Assembly (NCBI GenBank): GCA_963791455.1
Contig: CAWBSM010000003.1
Span: 496,001 to 560,000 of the forward strand
Direction: 5' to 3'
Source: Bog-473 sp963791455
GTDB taxonomy: Bacteria; Actinomycetota; Acidimicrobiia; Acidimicrobiales; RAAP-2
DNA length: 64,000 nt
Of the stretch, positions 7,492-15,885 are shown piece by piece (position 1 is the first letter of the stretch; each line of letters starts with the position of its first letter). The notes below the pieces were generated by a model. That model ran no database searches and was not told the DNA's origin. It was given only the letters and a program-made list of their open reading frames with translations. A program made the translations under genes and the position numbers.

Positions 7492-10380
7492 TTGGCCTAC
7501 GACGGATTCATTTCGTATAGCCATGCGGCCGACGGCAGGCTCGCGCCCGCCCTACAGCGGGGACTCCAGCTTCTTGCCAAGCCATGGAACAGTCGTCGGG
7601 CGCTGCGCGTCTTTCGGGACGAGACTGGGTTGTCAACCAGCCCGGACCTGTGGTCGGCCATCGAGAAAGCTCTCGACGACAGCGAATGGTTCGTCCTCCT
7701 CGCCTCGCCCGCGTCGGCCCAGTCGGAATGGGTGAACAAAGAGATCGCACGCTGGACGAGAAACAAGTCGGTGGACCACATCCTGCCGGTTGTCACCGAT
7801 GGGAGTTGGTTATGGGACTCCGTAGCGAGCGACTTCGCTGCAGAGTCCTCCGCTGTACCGGCAGCGTTGCGAGGGTTGGTGTCCGATGAGCCTCGTCATC
7901 TCGATCTGCGCTGGGCTCGGACAGTCACCGATCTCGATCTGAGGAACAGCCGGTTCCGAAGCGCGGTGGCAGATTTGGCCGCGCCGATGCACGGTGTCGC
8001 CAAAGACGAACTCGAAGGGGAGGACATCCGCCAGCACCGGCGTGCGCGCCGGCTCGCACGCAGCGCGGTCGCTGCCCTTGGGCTCCTTGTTGTCATTGCG
8101 ACGCTCGTGAGCGTGTTCGCGATCGCGCAACGCAACACTGCTCGGGGCGCGACCGCCATCGCCCATCAGGAGTTGCTCGTCTCCGAGTCGCAGACGCAGA
8201 TCACCTCGAATCCCGAGCTTGCAACGCTGCTGGCGGTCGAAGCCGATCGAAGGGCGCCGAGCACCACCACTCGCAATGCTCTGCTGACCGAGATCCTTGC
8301 CGAGCCCAACCTGCAGCGAAGATTCGGGAGCGACGCCGGGGACGCGGCCGTCCTAGACGACGAGCGAATTGCAATCGTGAACTCTGACGTAGGTGCTTAC
8401 CGCGGCGGCCGCACCCTCAATCGAAACGTCGTGCAAGTCTGGAACTGGCAGACAGGTCGACGTCAACTCTGGCCGAATGCTCCGCTGGGCGATGCGACCA
8501 GCGGGCCGCTCGACGTTGCGTCGACCTCCGATGGCTCACTTCTGGCCGTCCTCTCGAGCGACGGCATGATCCAGTTGTATTCCGGGCGTTCCCTCGAACC
8601 CGAAGGGCAGCCATTCTCGAGCGAGTTGGGTGAGCTTCCCGTCACCCCCATCGGAGGAGCGGTCGCGACGCTGACGCTCAGTGCAGATGGTCAGACCCTC
8701 GCGGTCGACCGCATCTCGGCGGCGCCGACTGGACCGTTCGCTGGTGACGCTGTCGTGGTTTTCTCCCGCTCCGGCGGCCAGTGGGTGCCGGATCCTCCGC
8801 CCGGCAGAGGCTCCTCCGAAAGCATGGCGCTCAGTCCCGATGGGAGCCTGATTGCGACGGCGACATCAACCACGATCGGAACAGAGATCGCCATCAGCGA
8901 AGTCCGTACTGGCACGGCGCTCTACCAGTTTGGAGCTCCGACGATCACTGGGATGGTCGTTGATTGGTCTCGAGACCGCGTCGTCCTGTCCCAGCTGCCC
9001 GGGACCCCCGGCGATGCCGCCTGGTACTCCTTCAACGAGCCGAATCCCCCCGCTCACGAGATCACCATTGGCTCCGGCAACCAAGGTGGCCAGGCCTGGG
9101 CGACCTACAACGCCAAGTTTACGATGCTCGGGATTAATAGCGACGACGGAGCTGAGGTCCTTGACGCGGCCACGATGACCCCGCTCAGCAATGTGCCGGT
9201 GTTCCCGACCAATAATTATTCCGGGCCGTTCGTGTTCCTCGGTTCCGACCGGGTGCTGACCGCAACCTTCGTACGTGGCCCGATGAGCGTCTGGAACCTC
9301 TCCGGCACGTCGGTTCTCGCCTCCCGGCCCCCGGCACAGTTCAATCTCGGCGTCTTCCCGGCCGCAAAGCCGGGTGTCGTCGACGGCTTCTCGTCCAGAG
9401 ACGGCGCCGTGTCCGAGACGGTCCTCGGTCGTCACAACCAGCCGCTCGGTGCCCCCTTCGTTATTGGTGACGATGAGCAGAACGCCCCACTCCCAGAACA
9501 GGTTGCGCAGAGTCTCGCGCCCGTGGTGTGCGCGGATTCTCGCGACCATCGATTCGCGACGGTGTCCGGTGCGACAGGTGATATCAGAGTGCGTGCTAGT
9601 TCTCCGCCATTTGCGGTCCTGAGCGATGCGCCGAGAGCGGCTGCAGCCGTTGTCGCTCCGATTGACTGTGCCTGGTCACCAAACGGACGAAAGATTGCCA
9701 TCGGTAACTTCTCCCCGACAGGCAGCGCGTCCGTGGCGCTGTACGACGTCTCGCGGACGGCTGTGACGGTGAACCTCCCCGTCAGCGAACAGGTGTCCAT
9801 CACCGGCCTCGTGTTTAGCCCGGACTCCAAGACACTCTGGATCGGCGGGTCCACGTTTGGCTCGAACGGTGTCTACCGCGTGAGCGACCTCAGCGGTACA
9901 CCTCGGATCGAGGTTGACTTTCCGGGAGCATCAGGTATCTCCGCCTACGACGACGGCCGGCGGCTCGTGGTCGCATATCCGAGCGCGCTGCGGGTGTTCG
10001 ACGCCGAAACGGGTATTCCTGTGACGCGGACCATCTCCGTCCCCGGATCGAGCATCTTCGCGGTGAGCAACTCTCCTGACGGCAGCGCCGCAGTGGTCAA
10101 CACGACGGAAGGGTGGCGATTGGTCGACCTGCTGGCCCAGCAAGCCGTCGGGCCGTGGATCCCCGATCAGGATCCTTCGCTCCCAGTGATGGGAGCCAAC
10201 GGCACCGTGTACACCCAAGCCCTTGTTGGCGGCGGCGAAATATGGGACCTCAGCGGCGCCCACCTCCGGGAGGTTGCGTGCAGCCTGGCCGGTCGCAACC
10301 TGAGCGCACAGGAATGGCAGCAGTACCTGTCATGGGCTGGTCCTCGGCGAGCGACGTGCAGCGAAGATCCACTCTCGTGA
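7492..10380 (+). CDS. TIR domain-TM-beta-propeller (WD40-like) protein
   Basis: About 962 residues. The N-terminal ~135 are a bacterial TIR domain (YDGFISYSHAADG; FRDETGLSTSPDLWSAIEKA; FVLLASPASAQSEWVNKEI), with the conserved Glu in the LWSAIEKAL helix. A single membrane helix follows near residues 190-212 (SAVAALGLLVVIATLVSVFA). The rest is a long repeat region with WD40/propeller signatures (LSADGQTLAV, LSPDGSLIAT, WSPNGRKIAIG, FSPDSKTLWIGG). TIR domains of this kind cleave or remodel NAD+ in many defence systems. The propeller would be outside if the TIR is inside, or could be a sensor. TTG at 7492 immediately precedes AYDGFISYS and has a GAGG nearby; TTG at 7462 is the alternative. It lies 160 nt after the cyclase gene, so the two are probably co-expressed. 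Confidence 0.85.
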   Translation: MAYDGFISYSHAADGRLAPALQRGLQLLAKPWNSRRALRVFRDETGLSTSPDLWSAIEKALDDSEWFVLLASPASAQSEWVNKEIARWTRNKSVDHILPVVTDGSWLWDSVASDFAAESSAVPAALRGLVSDEPRHLDLRWARTVTDLDLRNSRFRSAVADLAAPMHGVAKDELEGEDIRQHRRARRLARSAVAALGLLVVIATLVSVFAIAQRNTARGATAIAHQELLVSESQTQITSNPELATLLAVEADRRAPSTTTRNALLTEILAEPNLQRRFGSDAGDAAVLDDERIAIVNSDVGAYRGGRTLNRNVVQVWNWQTGRRQLWPNAPLGDATSGPLDVASTSDGSLLAVLSSDGMIQLYSGRSLEPEGQPFSSELGELPVTPIGGAVATLTLSADGQTLAVDRISAAPTGPFAGDAVVVFSRSGGQWVPDPPPGRGSSESMALSPDGSLIATATSTTIGTEIAISEVRTGTALYQFGAPTITGMVVDWSRDRVVLSQLPGTPGDAAWYSFNEPNPPAHEITIGSGNQGGQAWATYNAKFTMLGINSDDGAEVLDAATMTPLSNVPVFPTNNYSGPFVFLGSDRVLTATFVRGPMSVWNLSGTSVLASRPPAQFNLGVFPAAKPGVVDGFSSRDGAVSETVLGRHNQPLGAPFVIGDDEQNAPLPEQVAQSLAPVVCADSRDHRFATVSGATGDIRVRASSPPFAVLSDAPRAAAAVVAPIDCAWSPNGRKIAIGNFSPTGSASVALYDVSRTAVTVNLPVSEQVSITGLVFSPDSKTLWIGGSTFGSNGVYRVSDLSGTPRIEVDFPGASGISAYDDGRRLVVAYPSALRVFDAETGIPVTRTISVPGSSIFAVSNSPDGSAAVVNTTEGWRLVDLLAQQAVGPWIPDQDPSLPVMGANGTVYTQALVGGGEIWDLSGAHLREVACSLAGRNLSAQEWQQYLSWAGPRRATCSEDPLS

Positions 10381-10486
10381 AGAGCGCACCACAGACGCTC
10401 ATCGGTTCTGGCTGCTGAGAGATGGGGATGACCCCCCGTACCTGAGGCCACATGATTCGAGCCCGCAATCCGTACCTCGAACCGTG

Positions 10487-10504
10487 GGCACGTTTGGGGG
10501 CACG
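10487..10504. repeat. GGCACG pair, 12-bp spacing
   Basis: GGCACG occurs at 10487 and 10499 within a G-rich context, about 140-155 bp left of the tRNA-Phe-like repeat at 10643. This matches the placement of the triple copy left of the intact tRNA-Phe gene. Confidence 0.5.
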
Positions 10505-10642
10505 GAGCGTGTTCCGGATGTCGCCCAATTTGACCACCAGAAATGCGATCGGGAGCGGAGTGGCGCCACGGCCTCGTGCTTGAAGGCCGTGAGGTCATCA
10601 CTCCACGAATAAGCCCCTCCGAATGACATACGTGCTGGCTCG

Positions 10643-10672
10643 CGGGCGCGGCATCGATCCGCGGACCTCACG
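10643..10672 (-). repeat. 30-nt exact copy of the tRNA-Phe 3' half
   Basis: Positions 10643-10672 are identical to 14278-14307, covering most of the 3' acceptor strand, the T arm and the variable loop of tRNA-Phe. Similarity continues with small gaps on both sides (an extra C, then CTTTTC). The 5' half of the tRNA is missing. It is in direct orientation to the intact gene, as expected for an attachment site made by integration into the tRNA 3' end. Confidence 0.8.
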
Positions 10673-11027
10673 CCTTTTCTGGTCGGATCGTTACTTGGTG
10701 AGGTAAGCGGTTGGAACGGGAGAAATGGCGGAAAGTCCTGGTCAGTGGACAGATATGGGTTCTCGGTTGGTTTTCGCTGGAGCGCGTTCGTTCACGCGTT
10801 CGTTCACGCTGTTGGTCGTTCTTATGGGCACTGCCGGCGACATCAGGAGGTTCCGCCCCGAGCAGTCCGTTAGGCCCAGCGAATCACCGCACGTCTCTCG
10901 CAGCCGCGTCTCCGAACCAACCAACCGGGTCCGAACTGACAGCGTGCTGGTGGCTTCGTCCCGTTTCCGCGGTCCCTTCGACTCATTAGCGTTCCTGGGA
11001 CGCGATCGTCACTGGTGGAGGCAACTT

Positions 11028-12494
11028 GTGCGAATTGTCTATTTCGATATCGACACATTACGCCCCGATCATCTCGGCTGCTACGGCTACCACCGCGACA
11101 CGAGTCCCAACATCGATGCGCTGGCAGCACGCGGCATCCGCTTCGCCGATGCTTACGCCTCCGACGTCCCTTGCCTCCCAAGCCGAACGGCATTGATCTC
11201 GGGTATGTTCGGGATCCGCAACGGGGTGGCCAACCACGGTGGTGTGGCCGCCGACCTGCGGGCCTGGGGTCCCGATCGGCAGCTCTTCTCGCCACTTGGC
11301 GTGCAGTCCTTCGCTGCGGCACTCATGGGCGCGGGATATCACACCGCCTCGTTCTCAAGTTTCCCCCTGCGTCACAGCGCGCCTTGGTGGACGTCGGGGT
11401 TTTTGGAGTCGATGAACCTCGTGCGGGGATTCGGGACCGAGCGAGCCGATGAAGTGCTTCCCGGAGTGCTCGACTGGCTCGAACGCCGGGGAAGGTCGGA
11501 TTCTTGGTTCCTCCACGTCCACCTCTGGGACCCCCACACGCCCCCCAACACCCCCGACGCCTATGGCAATCCCTTCGCTGATGATCCGATCCCCGGGTGG
11601 CACACTGAAGAAGTCCGTCGTCGCAACTGGGAGTTACCCGGGCCGCATTCAGCCCAGGAGCCGTGGGGCTTTCGCCCTGACGAATGGGGTCCGCCGCTAC
11701 CGAGGCAGCCCTGGAACCTCTCGTCGGAAGACGAAGTCAAGCAACTCTTCGATGGTTACGACGTGGGTGTTCGGTACGCCGACGACGCCGTCGGTACCGT
11801 GTGCTCCTACCTCGACTCGCTCGGAGTGTTCGATGAGACGGCAGTCTGGGTCGGGAGCGACCACGGCGAGGCCCTAGGCGAGCTCGGGGTCTATGTAGAT
11901 CACCAGGCCGCCGACGAGGTCACGGCACACATTCCTGCGGTGTTGTCATGGCCCGGCCTTCCGGCTGCGACGATCGGGGGCCTCCACTACCACCTTGATG
12001 TCGCGGCAACGGTGGCCGACCTGGCTGGAGCCATGCTGCCCGGGCATTGGGACGGGATCTCGCGCCGCAGCGAGCTCGAATCGAGTGAAGCGATATCTGG
12101 ACGTGATTACCTTGTGCTCAGTCAAGGGGCATGGACGTGTCAGCGCGGTGTGCGCTTCAGGGATCACCTCTATCTGAGGACATCGCACGACGGCTTTCAT
12201 GCCGCCTGGCCCGACGAGATGCTCTTCGATCTCGTCGCTGATCCGCATGAGCAGACTGACCTTGCAGCGGCCGACGCCCCTCGGTTGGCCGAGGGCAGCT
12301 CGCTGCTTTCCGAGTGGACCACCACCCAACTTGAACGGGCGCTCGAACCCAAACGTGATCCGTTTGAAATCATCATTGCGGAGGGAGGTCCGTACCACGT
12401 TCGAGGTCATTTGCCCCAGTACCTCAAACGACTGGAGGCCACCGGCCGTTCGCAGTGGATCGACCCGTTGCTGTCTCGCCATGGCCGGGATTAG
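11028..12494 (+). CDS. Sulfatase (FGly-type)
   Basis: A type I sulfatase of 488 residues. RIVYFDIDTLRPDHLGCYGY gives the N-terminal metal Asp pair. PCLPSR near residue 49 is the C-x-P-S-R motif whose Cys becomes formylglycine, and VGSDHGEALGELGVY supplies the C-terminal D-H metal site. It hydrolyses a sulfate or phosphonate ester, substrate unknown. The GTG at 11028 is chosen because GGAGG lies 6 nt upstream and the family motif starts at once. There is no signal peptide, so it is probably cytoplasmic. It lies between two tRNA-Phe-derived repeats and is likely cargo. No FGly-generating enzyme gene is next to it. Confidence 0.88.
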   Translation: MRIVYFDIDTLRPDHLGCYGYHRDTSPNIDALAARGIRFADAYASDVPCLPSRTALISGMFGIRNGVANHGGVAADLRAWGPDRQLFSPLGVQSFAAALMGAGYHTASFSSFPLRHSAPWWTSGFLESMNLVRGFGTERADEVLPGVLDWLERRGRSDSWFLHVHLWDPHTPPNTPDAYGNPFADDPIPGWHTEEVRRRNWELPGPHSAQEPWGFRPDEWGPPLPRQPWNLSSEDEVKQLFDGYDVGVRYADDAVGTVCSYLDSLGVFDETAVWVGSDHGEALGELGVYVDHQAADEVTAHIPAVLSWPGLPAATIGGLHYHLDVAATVADLAGAMLPGHWDGISRRSELESSEAISGRDYLVLSQGAWTCQRGVRFRDHLYLRTSHDGFHAAWPDEMLFDLVADPHEQTDLAAADAPRLAEGSSLLSEWTTTQLERALEPKRDPFEIIIAEGGPYHVRGHLPQYLKRLEATGRSQWIDPLLSRHGRD

Positions 12495-12531
12495 TTACTT
12501 TTCGGTCGTTGTTGTGCGAATGTAATTCCAA

Positions 12532-13848
12532 ATGCAACCTGCCACTTCTTCTCGATTCTGGACAAACTGGTACCGCAAGAGCCTCGACCCTGTCCTCGTG
12601 GGCTCTCTCGCGCTCGCCGGCCTCGGTGTGGTCGGCGGCTTTGGTTCGGCGGCCGGAGCTTCTGGCTCGGTCAGTCCAGGGGTCACCGCCACGACCATCA
12701 AGGTCGGGATCCCGTACCCCGATCTCGATGCAGTGAGGCAGTTTGGGGTCACCCTCGACCAGGGGAGCTTTCCAGACGCCTACAACGCCCTGATCGCGAA
12801 CCTGAACTCGCACGGGGGAATTGACGGCCGAAAGGTTGTTCCGTACTTGGTCGGTGTGAATCCGGTTGGGCCGGCGCCGGCGGCGACGGCGTGTACCCAG
12901 CTGGCCGAAGATGACGAGGTCCTCGTCGCTATCGCTCCGCAGCAGCCGAACTGCTACGTGCAGCAGTACAGCATCCCGACGATCTCGGGGACGGTCCAAA
13001 ACGGTGTTCAGACCACGGGGACGGCACCCAACTTCAGCCTGCAGCCGCCGCTGGCTGCCTACGATCCGCTCCAGCTCTCGGTCTTGGCCCACAAGGGTAT
13101 CTTCAAAGGCAAGAAAGTTGGGGTGTTCGCTGGCCAAACGAGCGATGGGAGCGAGCTTCATGTCGTCGACGCGGCTCTACAGTCACTGCGGGTCCCGGTC
13201 GTCGAGAGCGCCGTGGACGCCGCGCCAACGGGAGACGAGGCGGCATCAAATCAGCAGGCGACGATCATCGCGCAGAGGTTCAAGTCCGACGGTGTCAACA
13301 AGGTCGTGGCGGTTGGCTCGGGAGGGACCGTGTGGCCCGAATCGCTCCAAAATGCCCAGAGTTCCTATAACCCGGCGTGGGTGGCCACCAATGAGGGCGA
13401 CGTCGCTGCCGCGCTCTCGGACTCCTCGATCACGCCCCCGTATCTCAAAGACCTCGTGACGACGACTTCGGTGCCGTCCAAGTATCAAATCTGGCAAGAG
13501 CCCATGATTCAGCAGTGCTATCGCATTATTCACAAGGCTTATCCCTCGGACCAGATCACACCGCCGAGCAGCCTGCAGACGGGATCGGATCAGACGTCCT
13601 ACTCCGTGGAGTCAGCGTGCAGCAACGTGGCGATCTTGACGGCGATACTCAAGGCGGCAGGCAAGAATCTCAGTCGCTCGAGTTTCGTCCACGCCGGGTA
13701 TGAACTGAAGAACGTGGCCATCCCAGGATCGGGGGGGCGGGTTTCTTTCACTTCGGATCGACCCTATGACATCGGGCCTGTGTACCTTGTGACATACAAC
13801 GCAGCCAAGAAGGCGTTGGAATTCTCGAGCAACCAGGCTGGGAAGTGA
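12532..13848 (+). CDS. Branched-chain amino acid-type ABC substrate-binding protein (orphan)
   Basis: The 438-residue protein begins with a basic segment and a hydrophobic stretch (LVGSLALAGLGVVGGFGSAAGA) typical of a signal peptide or anchor. A Peripla_BP_6 (LivJ/LivK-like) fold follows: TTIKVGIPYPDLDAV, then ALIANLNSHGGIDGRKV, a hallmark of the family, and later GKKVGVFAG. It binds a small ligand outside the membrane. No permease or ATPase gene is nearby, so it must serve a transporter encoded elsewhere or act as a sensor. It starts 37 nt after the sulfatase gene and may share its transcript. A perfect hairpin follows the stop. Confidence 0.88.
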   Translation: MQPATSSRFWTNWYRKSLDPVLVGSLALAGLGVVGGFGSAAGASGSVSPGVTATTIKVGIPYPDLDAVRQFGVTLDQGSFPDAYNALIANLNSHGGIDGRKVVPYLVGVNPVGPAPAATACTQLAEDDEVLVAIAPQQPNCYVQQYSIPTISGTVQNGVQTTGTAPNFSLQPPLAAYDPLQLSVLAHKGIFKGKKVGVFAGQTSDGSELHVVDAALQSLRVPVVESAVDAAPTGDEAASNQQATIIAQRFKSDGVNKVVAVGSGGTVWPESLQNAQSSYNPAWVATNEGDVAAALSDSSITPPYLKDLVTTTSVPSKYQIWQEPMIQQCYRIIHKAYPSDQITPPSSLQTGSDQTSYSVESACSNVAILTAILKAAGKNLSRSSFVHAGYELKNVAIPGSGGRVSFTSDRPYDIGPVYLVTYNAAKKALEFSSNQAGK

Positions 13849-13849
13849 C

Positions 13850-13875
13850 AGACGCATTCGAACCGAAATGCGTCT
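13850..13875 (+). terminator. Hairpin after the substrate-binding protein gene
   Basis: AGACGCATT and AATGCGTCT form a perfect 9-bp stem with an 8-nt loop, starting 2 nt after the TGA of the preceding gene. There is no U-run, but the position strongly suggests transcription termination or mRNA 3'-end protection. Confidence 0.6.
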
Positions 13876-14095
13876 CGCCCTGGCATCGACCGTATCGGTC
13901 TAGGGGCGAACTTGACCGATGGGTTGGCGCGGTCGATTGCTTCGAATAGTTCATTACGAGGTCAAGCAAACCCCCAGATGAAGACTCTGCGGTGCATCGA
14001 CGTGATCTAAAGGATTTGGTCGTACGCCTCGCAGCGGAAGGCAATCGATCTCTCCTGGTGCGACGAGCGTTGGCGACACGTCCCAACTCTGTGTG

Positions 14096-14131
14096 GGCAC
14101 GCTGTCTCTGTGTGGGCACGCTGTGGGCACA
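14096..14131. repeat. Triple GGCAC(G/A) repeat left of tRNA-Phe
   Basis: GGCACG starts at 14096 and 14115, and GGCACA at 14126. The first two lie in a near-perfect 19-nt direct repeat (CTCTGTGTGGGCACGCTGT twice) and the last two are 11 bp apart. The array lies 140-180 bp from the 3' end of the intact tRNA-Phe gene. The surrounding stretch from 13876 to 14273 has no gene. This is the best-preserved of the GGCACG arrays. Confidence 0.6.
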
Positions 14132-14273
14132 GAGCAGGATCGCAATCGCCGATTAGACCTATATCAGGGACGATGCCGACGGAGTCAGCGTGACCTCACG
14201 CATTTGCGTCGCGAGGTCTTGGCCAGGGAATCGACGTCCCGGTTCAATGCGAACCCTGGTCAGGCTCTTCCGG

Positions 14274-14346
14274 TGGTCGGGCGCGGCATCGATCCGCGGA
14301 CCTCACGCTTTTCAGGCGCGCGCTCTACCAACTGAGCTACCCGACC
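14274..14346 (-). tRNA. tRNA-Phe (GAA)
   Basis: A full 73-nt cloverleaf: acceptor GGTCGGG pairs with CCCGACC, D stem GCTC/GAGC, anticodon stem CGCGC/GCGTG with loop CTGAAAA (anticodon GAA), T stem CGCGG/CCGCG, discriminator A. CCA is not encoded. The T-loop is ATCGATG, so position 54 is A instead of the near-universal T; the same base is present in the two partial copies to the left. Its 3' end faces the accessory region, as expected for an integration target. Confidence 0.92.
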
Positions 14347-14386
14347 GGGTAACCAGGTTCGGCCCGCCGGGCGGGCTCGAACTTGG

Positions 14387-14464
14387 TGGCGGACCTGACG
14401 GGATTTGAACCCGCGACCTCCGCCTTGACAGGGCGGCGTGCACTCCGAGCTGCACCACAGGTCC
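14387..14464 (-). tRNA. tRNA-Asp (GTC)
   Basis: Cloverleaf with acceptor GGACCTG/CAGGTCC, D stem GTGC/GCAC, anticodon stem CCGCC/GGCGG with loop CTGTCAA (anticodon GTC), T stem GCGGG/CCCGT with canonical loop TTCAAAT, and discriminator G typical of tRNA-Asp. The following CCA is encoded. It is upstream of tRNA-Phe on the same strand, 40 nt apart, so they are probably processed from one transcript. Confidence 0.95.
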
Positions 14465-14568
14465 GTGGCGGCGATGGCCGTCGTGCTCCCCGGTCGGACT
14501 GTTCCTCCCGTTGAGCAGCCCTTCACTGTAGCCGGTCGAGGGTTGGAGCGGCCCGAGCTCCCGCAGCG

Positions 14569-15321
14569 CTACGGCGTGGCGGCGCGGAGAGTCCGTACCC
14601 CGGATTCGAAGGGGGGGTAGTCCACCGTCTCGAGCGCTTCGGCCAGGCCCGACGCGCAGAGGCGATCGGTCAAATCCTCTGCCTCGTCGTGCTTCACCTT
14701 GATGGCCGCGAAATCCGGAAAGGGTTCGGACCACCCGAAGAATTTCGCCTGGCCGGGTCCCTCGTTGGTGAGAATCGCCTCGAGCGGGGAGAGACCGACC
14801 GCCGTGGTGGCGACGAGGTGGAGCCCACCGCGCCATTCCCGCAGGATCTGCATGAGCTGGGCCGCCCTCCCAGCCGACGTCTCGCATCGGGTGGCGTCGC
14901 GCCATCCGACAAACACCGGGATGGCCGCGCCCTCGAGACCGCCGACGAGTTTCTCGGTGACGGCGACGATGTCGTCCAGCCCATCCACGTCGCCGTAGTG
15001 CTTCTGGCCCCATTTCGAGTGCGCCTCGGCCATGCGGGCCGCCGCCTCTGCCGCGCCGGCGACCCCGCGGCCTTCGCCATACATGGTCTTGACGGCATTG
15101 GGCTCGAACCAGCCGAAGGCGGACGTCACGACCTCCGGCCCCACGTCACCGAGCATGCCGCCCCGTCCCGCGAAGTAAAACGCGAAGGGATTCGACCACC
15201 CCCACTCGGCGGCCCATTCGAACACATCGGGACTCAAGTAGATCGCGGTGCCAATGTCATGGATCGGCTCGGAAGTCGCCTTGACCACCTCGATCGCAGC
15301 GTCTTGCAGCTTTGAATCCAT
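14569..15321 (-). CDS. SCO6745-family protein
   Basis: A 250-residue protein matching the actinobacterial SCO6745 family. Its signatures are GWSNPFAFYFAGRGGMLGDV and SAFGWFEPNAVKTMYGEGR in the N-terminal third and a helical C-terminal two thirds (LREWRGGLHLVATTAVGLSP; TNEGPGQAKFFGW). The family is widespread in Actinobacteria, mostly helical, with no known reaction. It is the second gene of a leftward pair, 13 nt after a small hypothetical gene. The function is unknown. Confidence 0.75.
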   Translation of the reverse strand: MDSKLQDAAIEVVKATSEPIHDIGTAIYLSPDVFEWAAEWGWSNPFAFYFAGRGGMLGDVGPEVVTSAFGWFEPNAVKTMYGEGRGVAGAAEAAARMAEAHSKWGQKHYGDVDGLDDIVAVTEKLVGGLEGAAIPVFVGWRDATRCETSAGRAAQLMQILREWRGGLHLVATTAVGLSPLEAILTNEGPGQAKFFGWSEPFPDFAAIKVKHDEAEDLTDRLCASGLAEALETVDYPPFESGVRTLRAATP

Positions 15322-15334
15322 GAGCCTCTCTTCG

Positions 15335-15832
15335 TTAGTTCTCTTCGCGGTCCGAAGTCGCCGTCGTGACGCGGAGAAGGTGGCGGACTCCGGGAATGGT
15401 GACGACAGTCGAGAGCACGAGCTGTATCAGCTCGGCCAGGTACGCCGAGAGTTCGTCGAAGGAAGGATCGACAAGGGGTGGCGGGGAGTGTTCGGGAACG
15501 CCCACCACCTCTACCGACGTCCCGCCGAGGCGCTCGGCAAGGCTGCGCAGCGCTGCGCTGCTGTAGGAAAAACCCGGCAAGGAGTCGTCGAGGGTACCTA
15601 CGGCCTGCCGTAGGCCCACGATGGCCTGTGCAATCCCGGTGGTCGCGACGTCCACGCTGGAGCCGGCGAGGTTCATGCCGCCCTCGAGCGGTTCCAGCAG
15701 CGTCATCAGGCGGTCGATCCGCTCGGCGAGCGCGTTGAGCGCATCGAGGGTTTCGACCGCTGCGCTCGGGAAGCGGACCACTGCTCCGGGGAAACGGACG
15801 ATGGATTCGAGGAAAGAAGGAGTCTCCACCAC
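15335..15832 (-). CDS. Hypothetical helical protein
   Basis: A 165-residue protein I do not assign to a family. Residues 1-90 are amphipathic helices with heptad-like spacing (ALNALAERIDRLMTLLEPLEGG; GIAQAIVGLRQAVGTLDDSL). A Pro-rich link (EHSPPPLVDP) and a C-terminal hydrophobic helix (LIQLVLSTVVTIPGVRHLL) follow. This phasin-like or membrane-associated pattern suggests a surface or lipid-interface role, but that is only a guess. It precedes the SCO6745-family gene by 13 nt and follows the crotonase gene on the same strand. Confidence 0.6.
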   Translation of the reverse strand: MVETPSFLESIVRFPGAVVRFPSAAVETLDALNALAERIDRLMTLLEPLEGGMNLAGSSVDVATTGIAQAIVGLRQAVGTLDDSLPGFSYSSAALRSLAERLGGTSVEVVGVPEHSPPPLVDPSFDELSAYLAELIQLVLSTVVTIPGVRHLLRVTTATSDREEN

Positions 15833-15885
15833 GTGATCATGGGCCGGTGAGAGTCGGGTGTCCAGTCATGCGACGGGCGCCCGTG

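Larger units (their letters stand above)
10381..11027. other. Gene-free junction between the two island segments
   Basis: About 650 nt without a supported gene. It holds a GGCACG pair (10487-10504), a 30-nt perfect copy of the tRNA-Phe 3' half (10643-10672) and a tandem 12-nt repeat GCGTTCGTTCAC near 10790-10810. An open frame continues upstream of the sulfatase start to 10725. Its first 100 residues do not resemble sulfatases and lack a start signal, so I treat that part as non-coding. Confidence 0.6.

Noticed and set aside
5481..10380. Calling the cyclase-TIR pair a Pycsar system outright
   Set aside because: The TIR protein has no visible cyclic-nucleotide-binding domain, and the cyclase protein has extra TPR and SLOG-like parts; the resemblance is functional logic only.
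10725..11027. N-terminal extension of the island sulfatase from 10725
   Set aside because: The first 100 residues lack sulfatase character and the GTG at 11028 has a proper GGAGG site, so the extension was left out.
13876..14273. Integrase gene remnant left of tRNA-Phe
   Set aside because: I looked for tyrosine recombinase motifs (R..HxxR..Y) in all frames near the three tRNA-Phe-like sequences and found none convincing; only the repeat arrays are supported.
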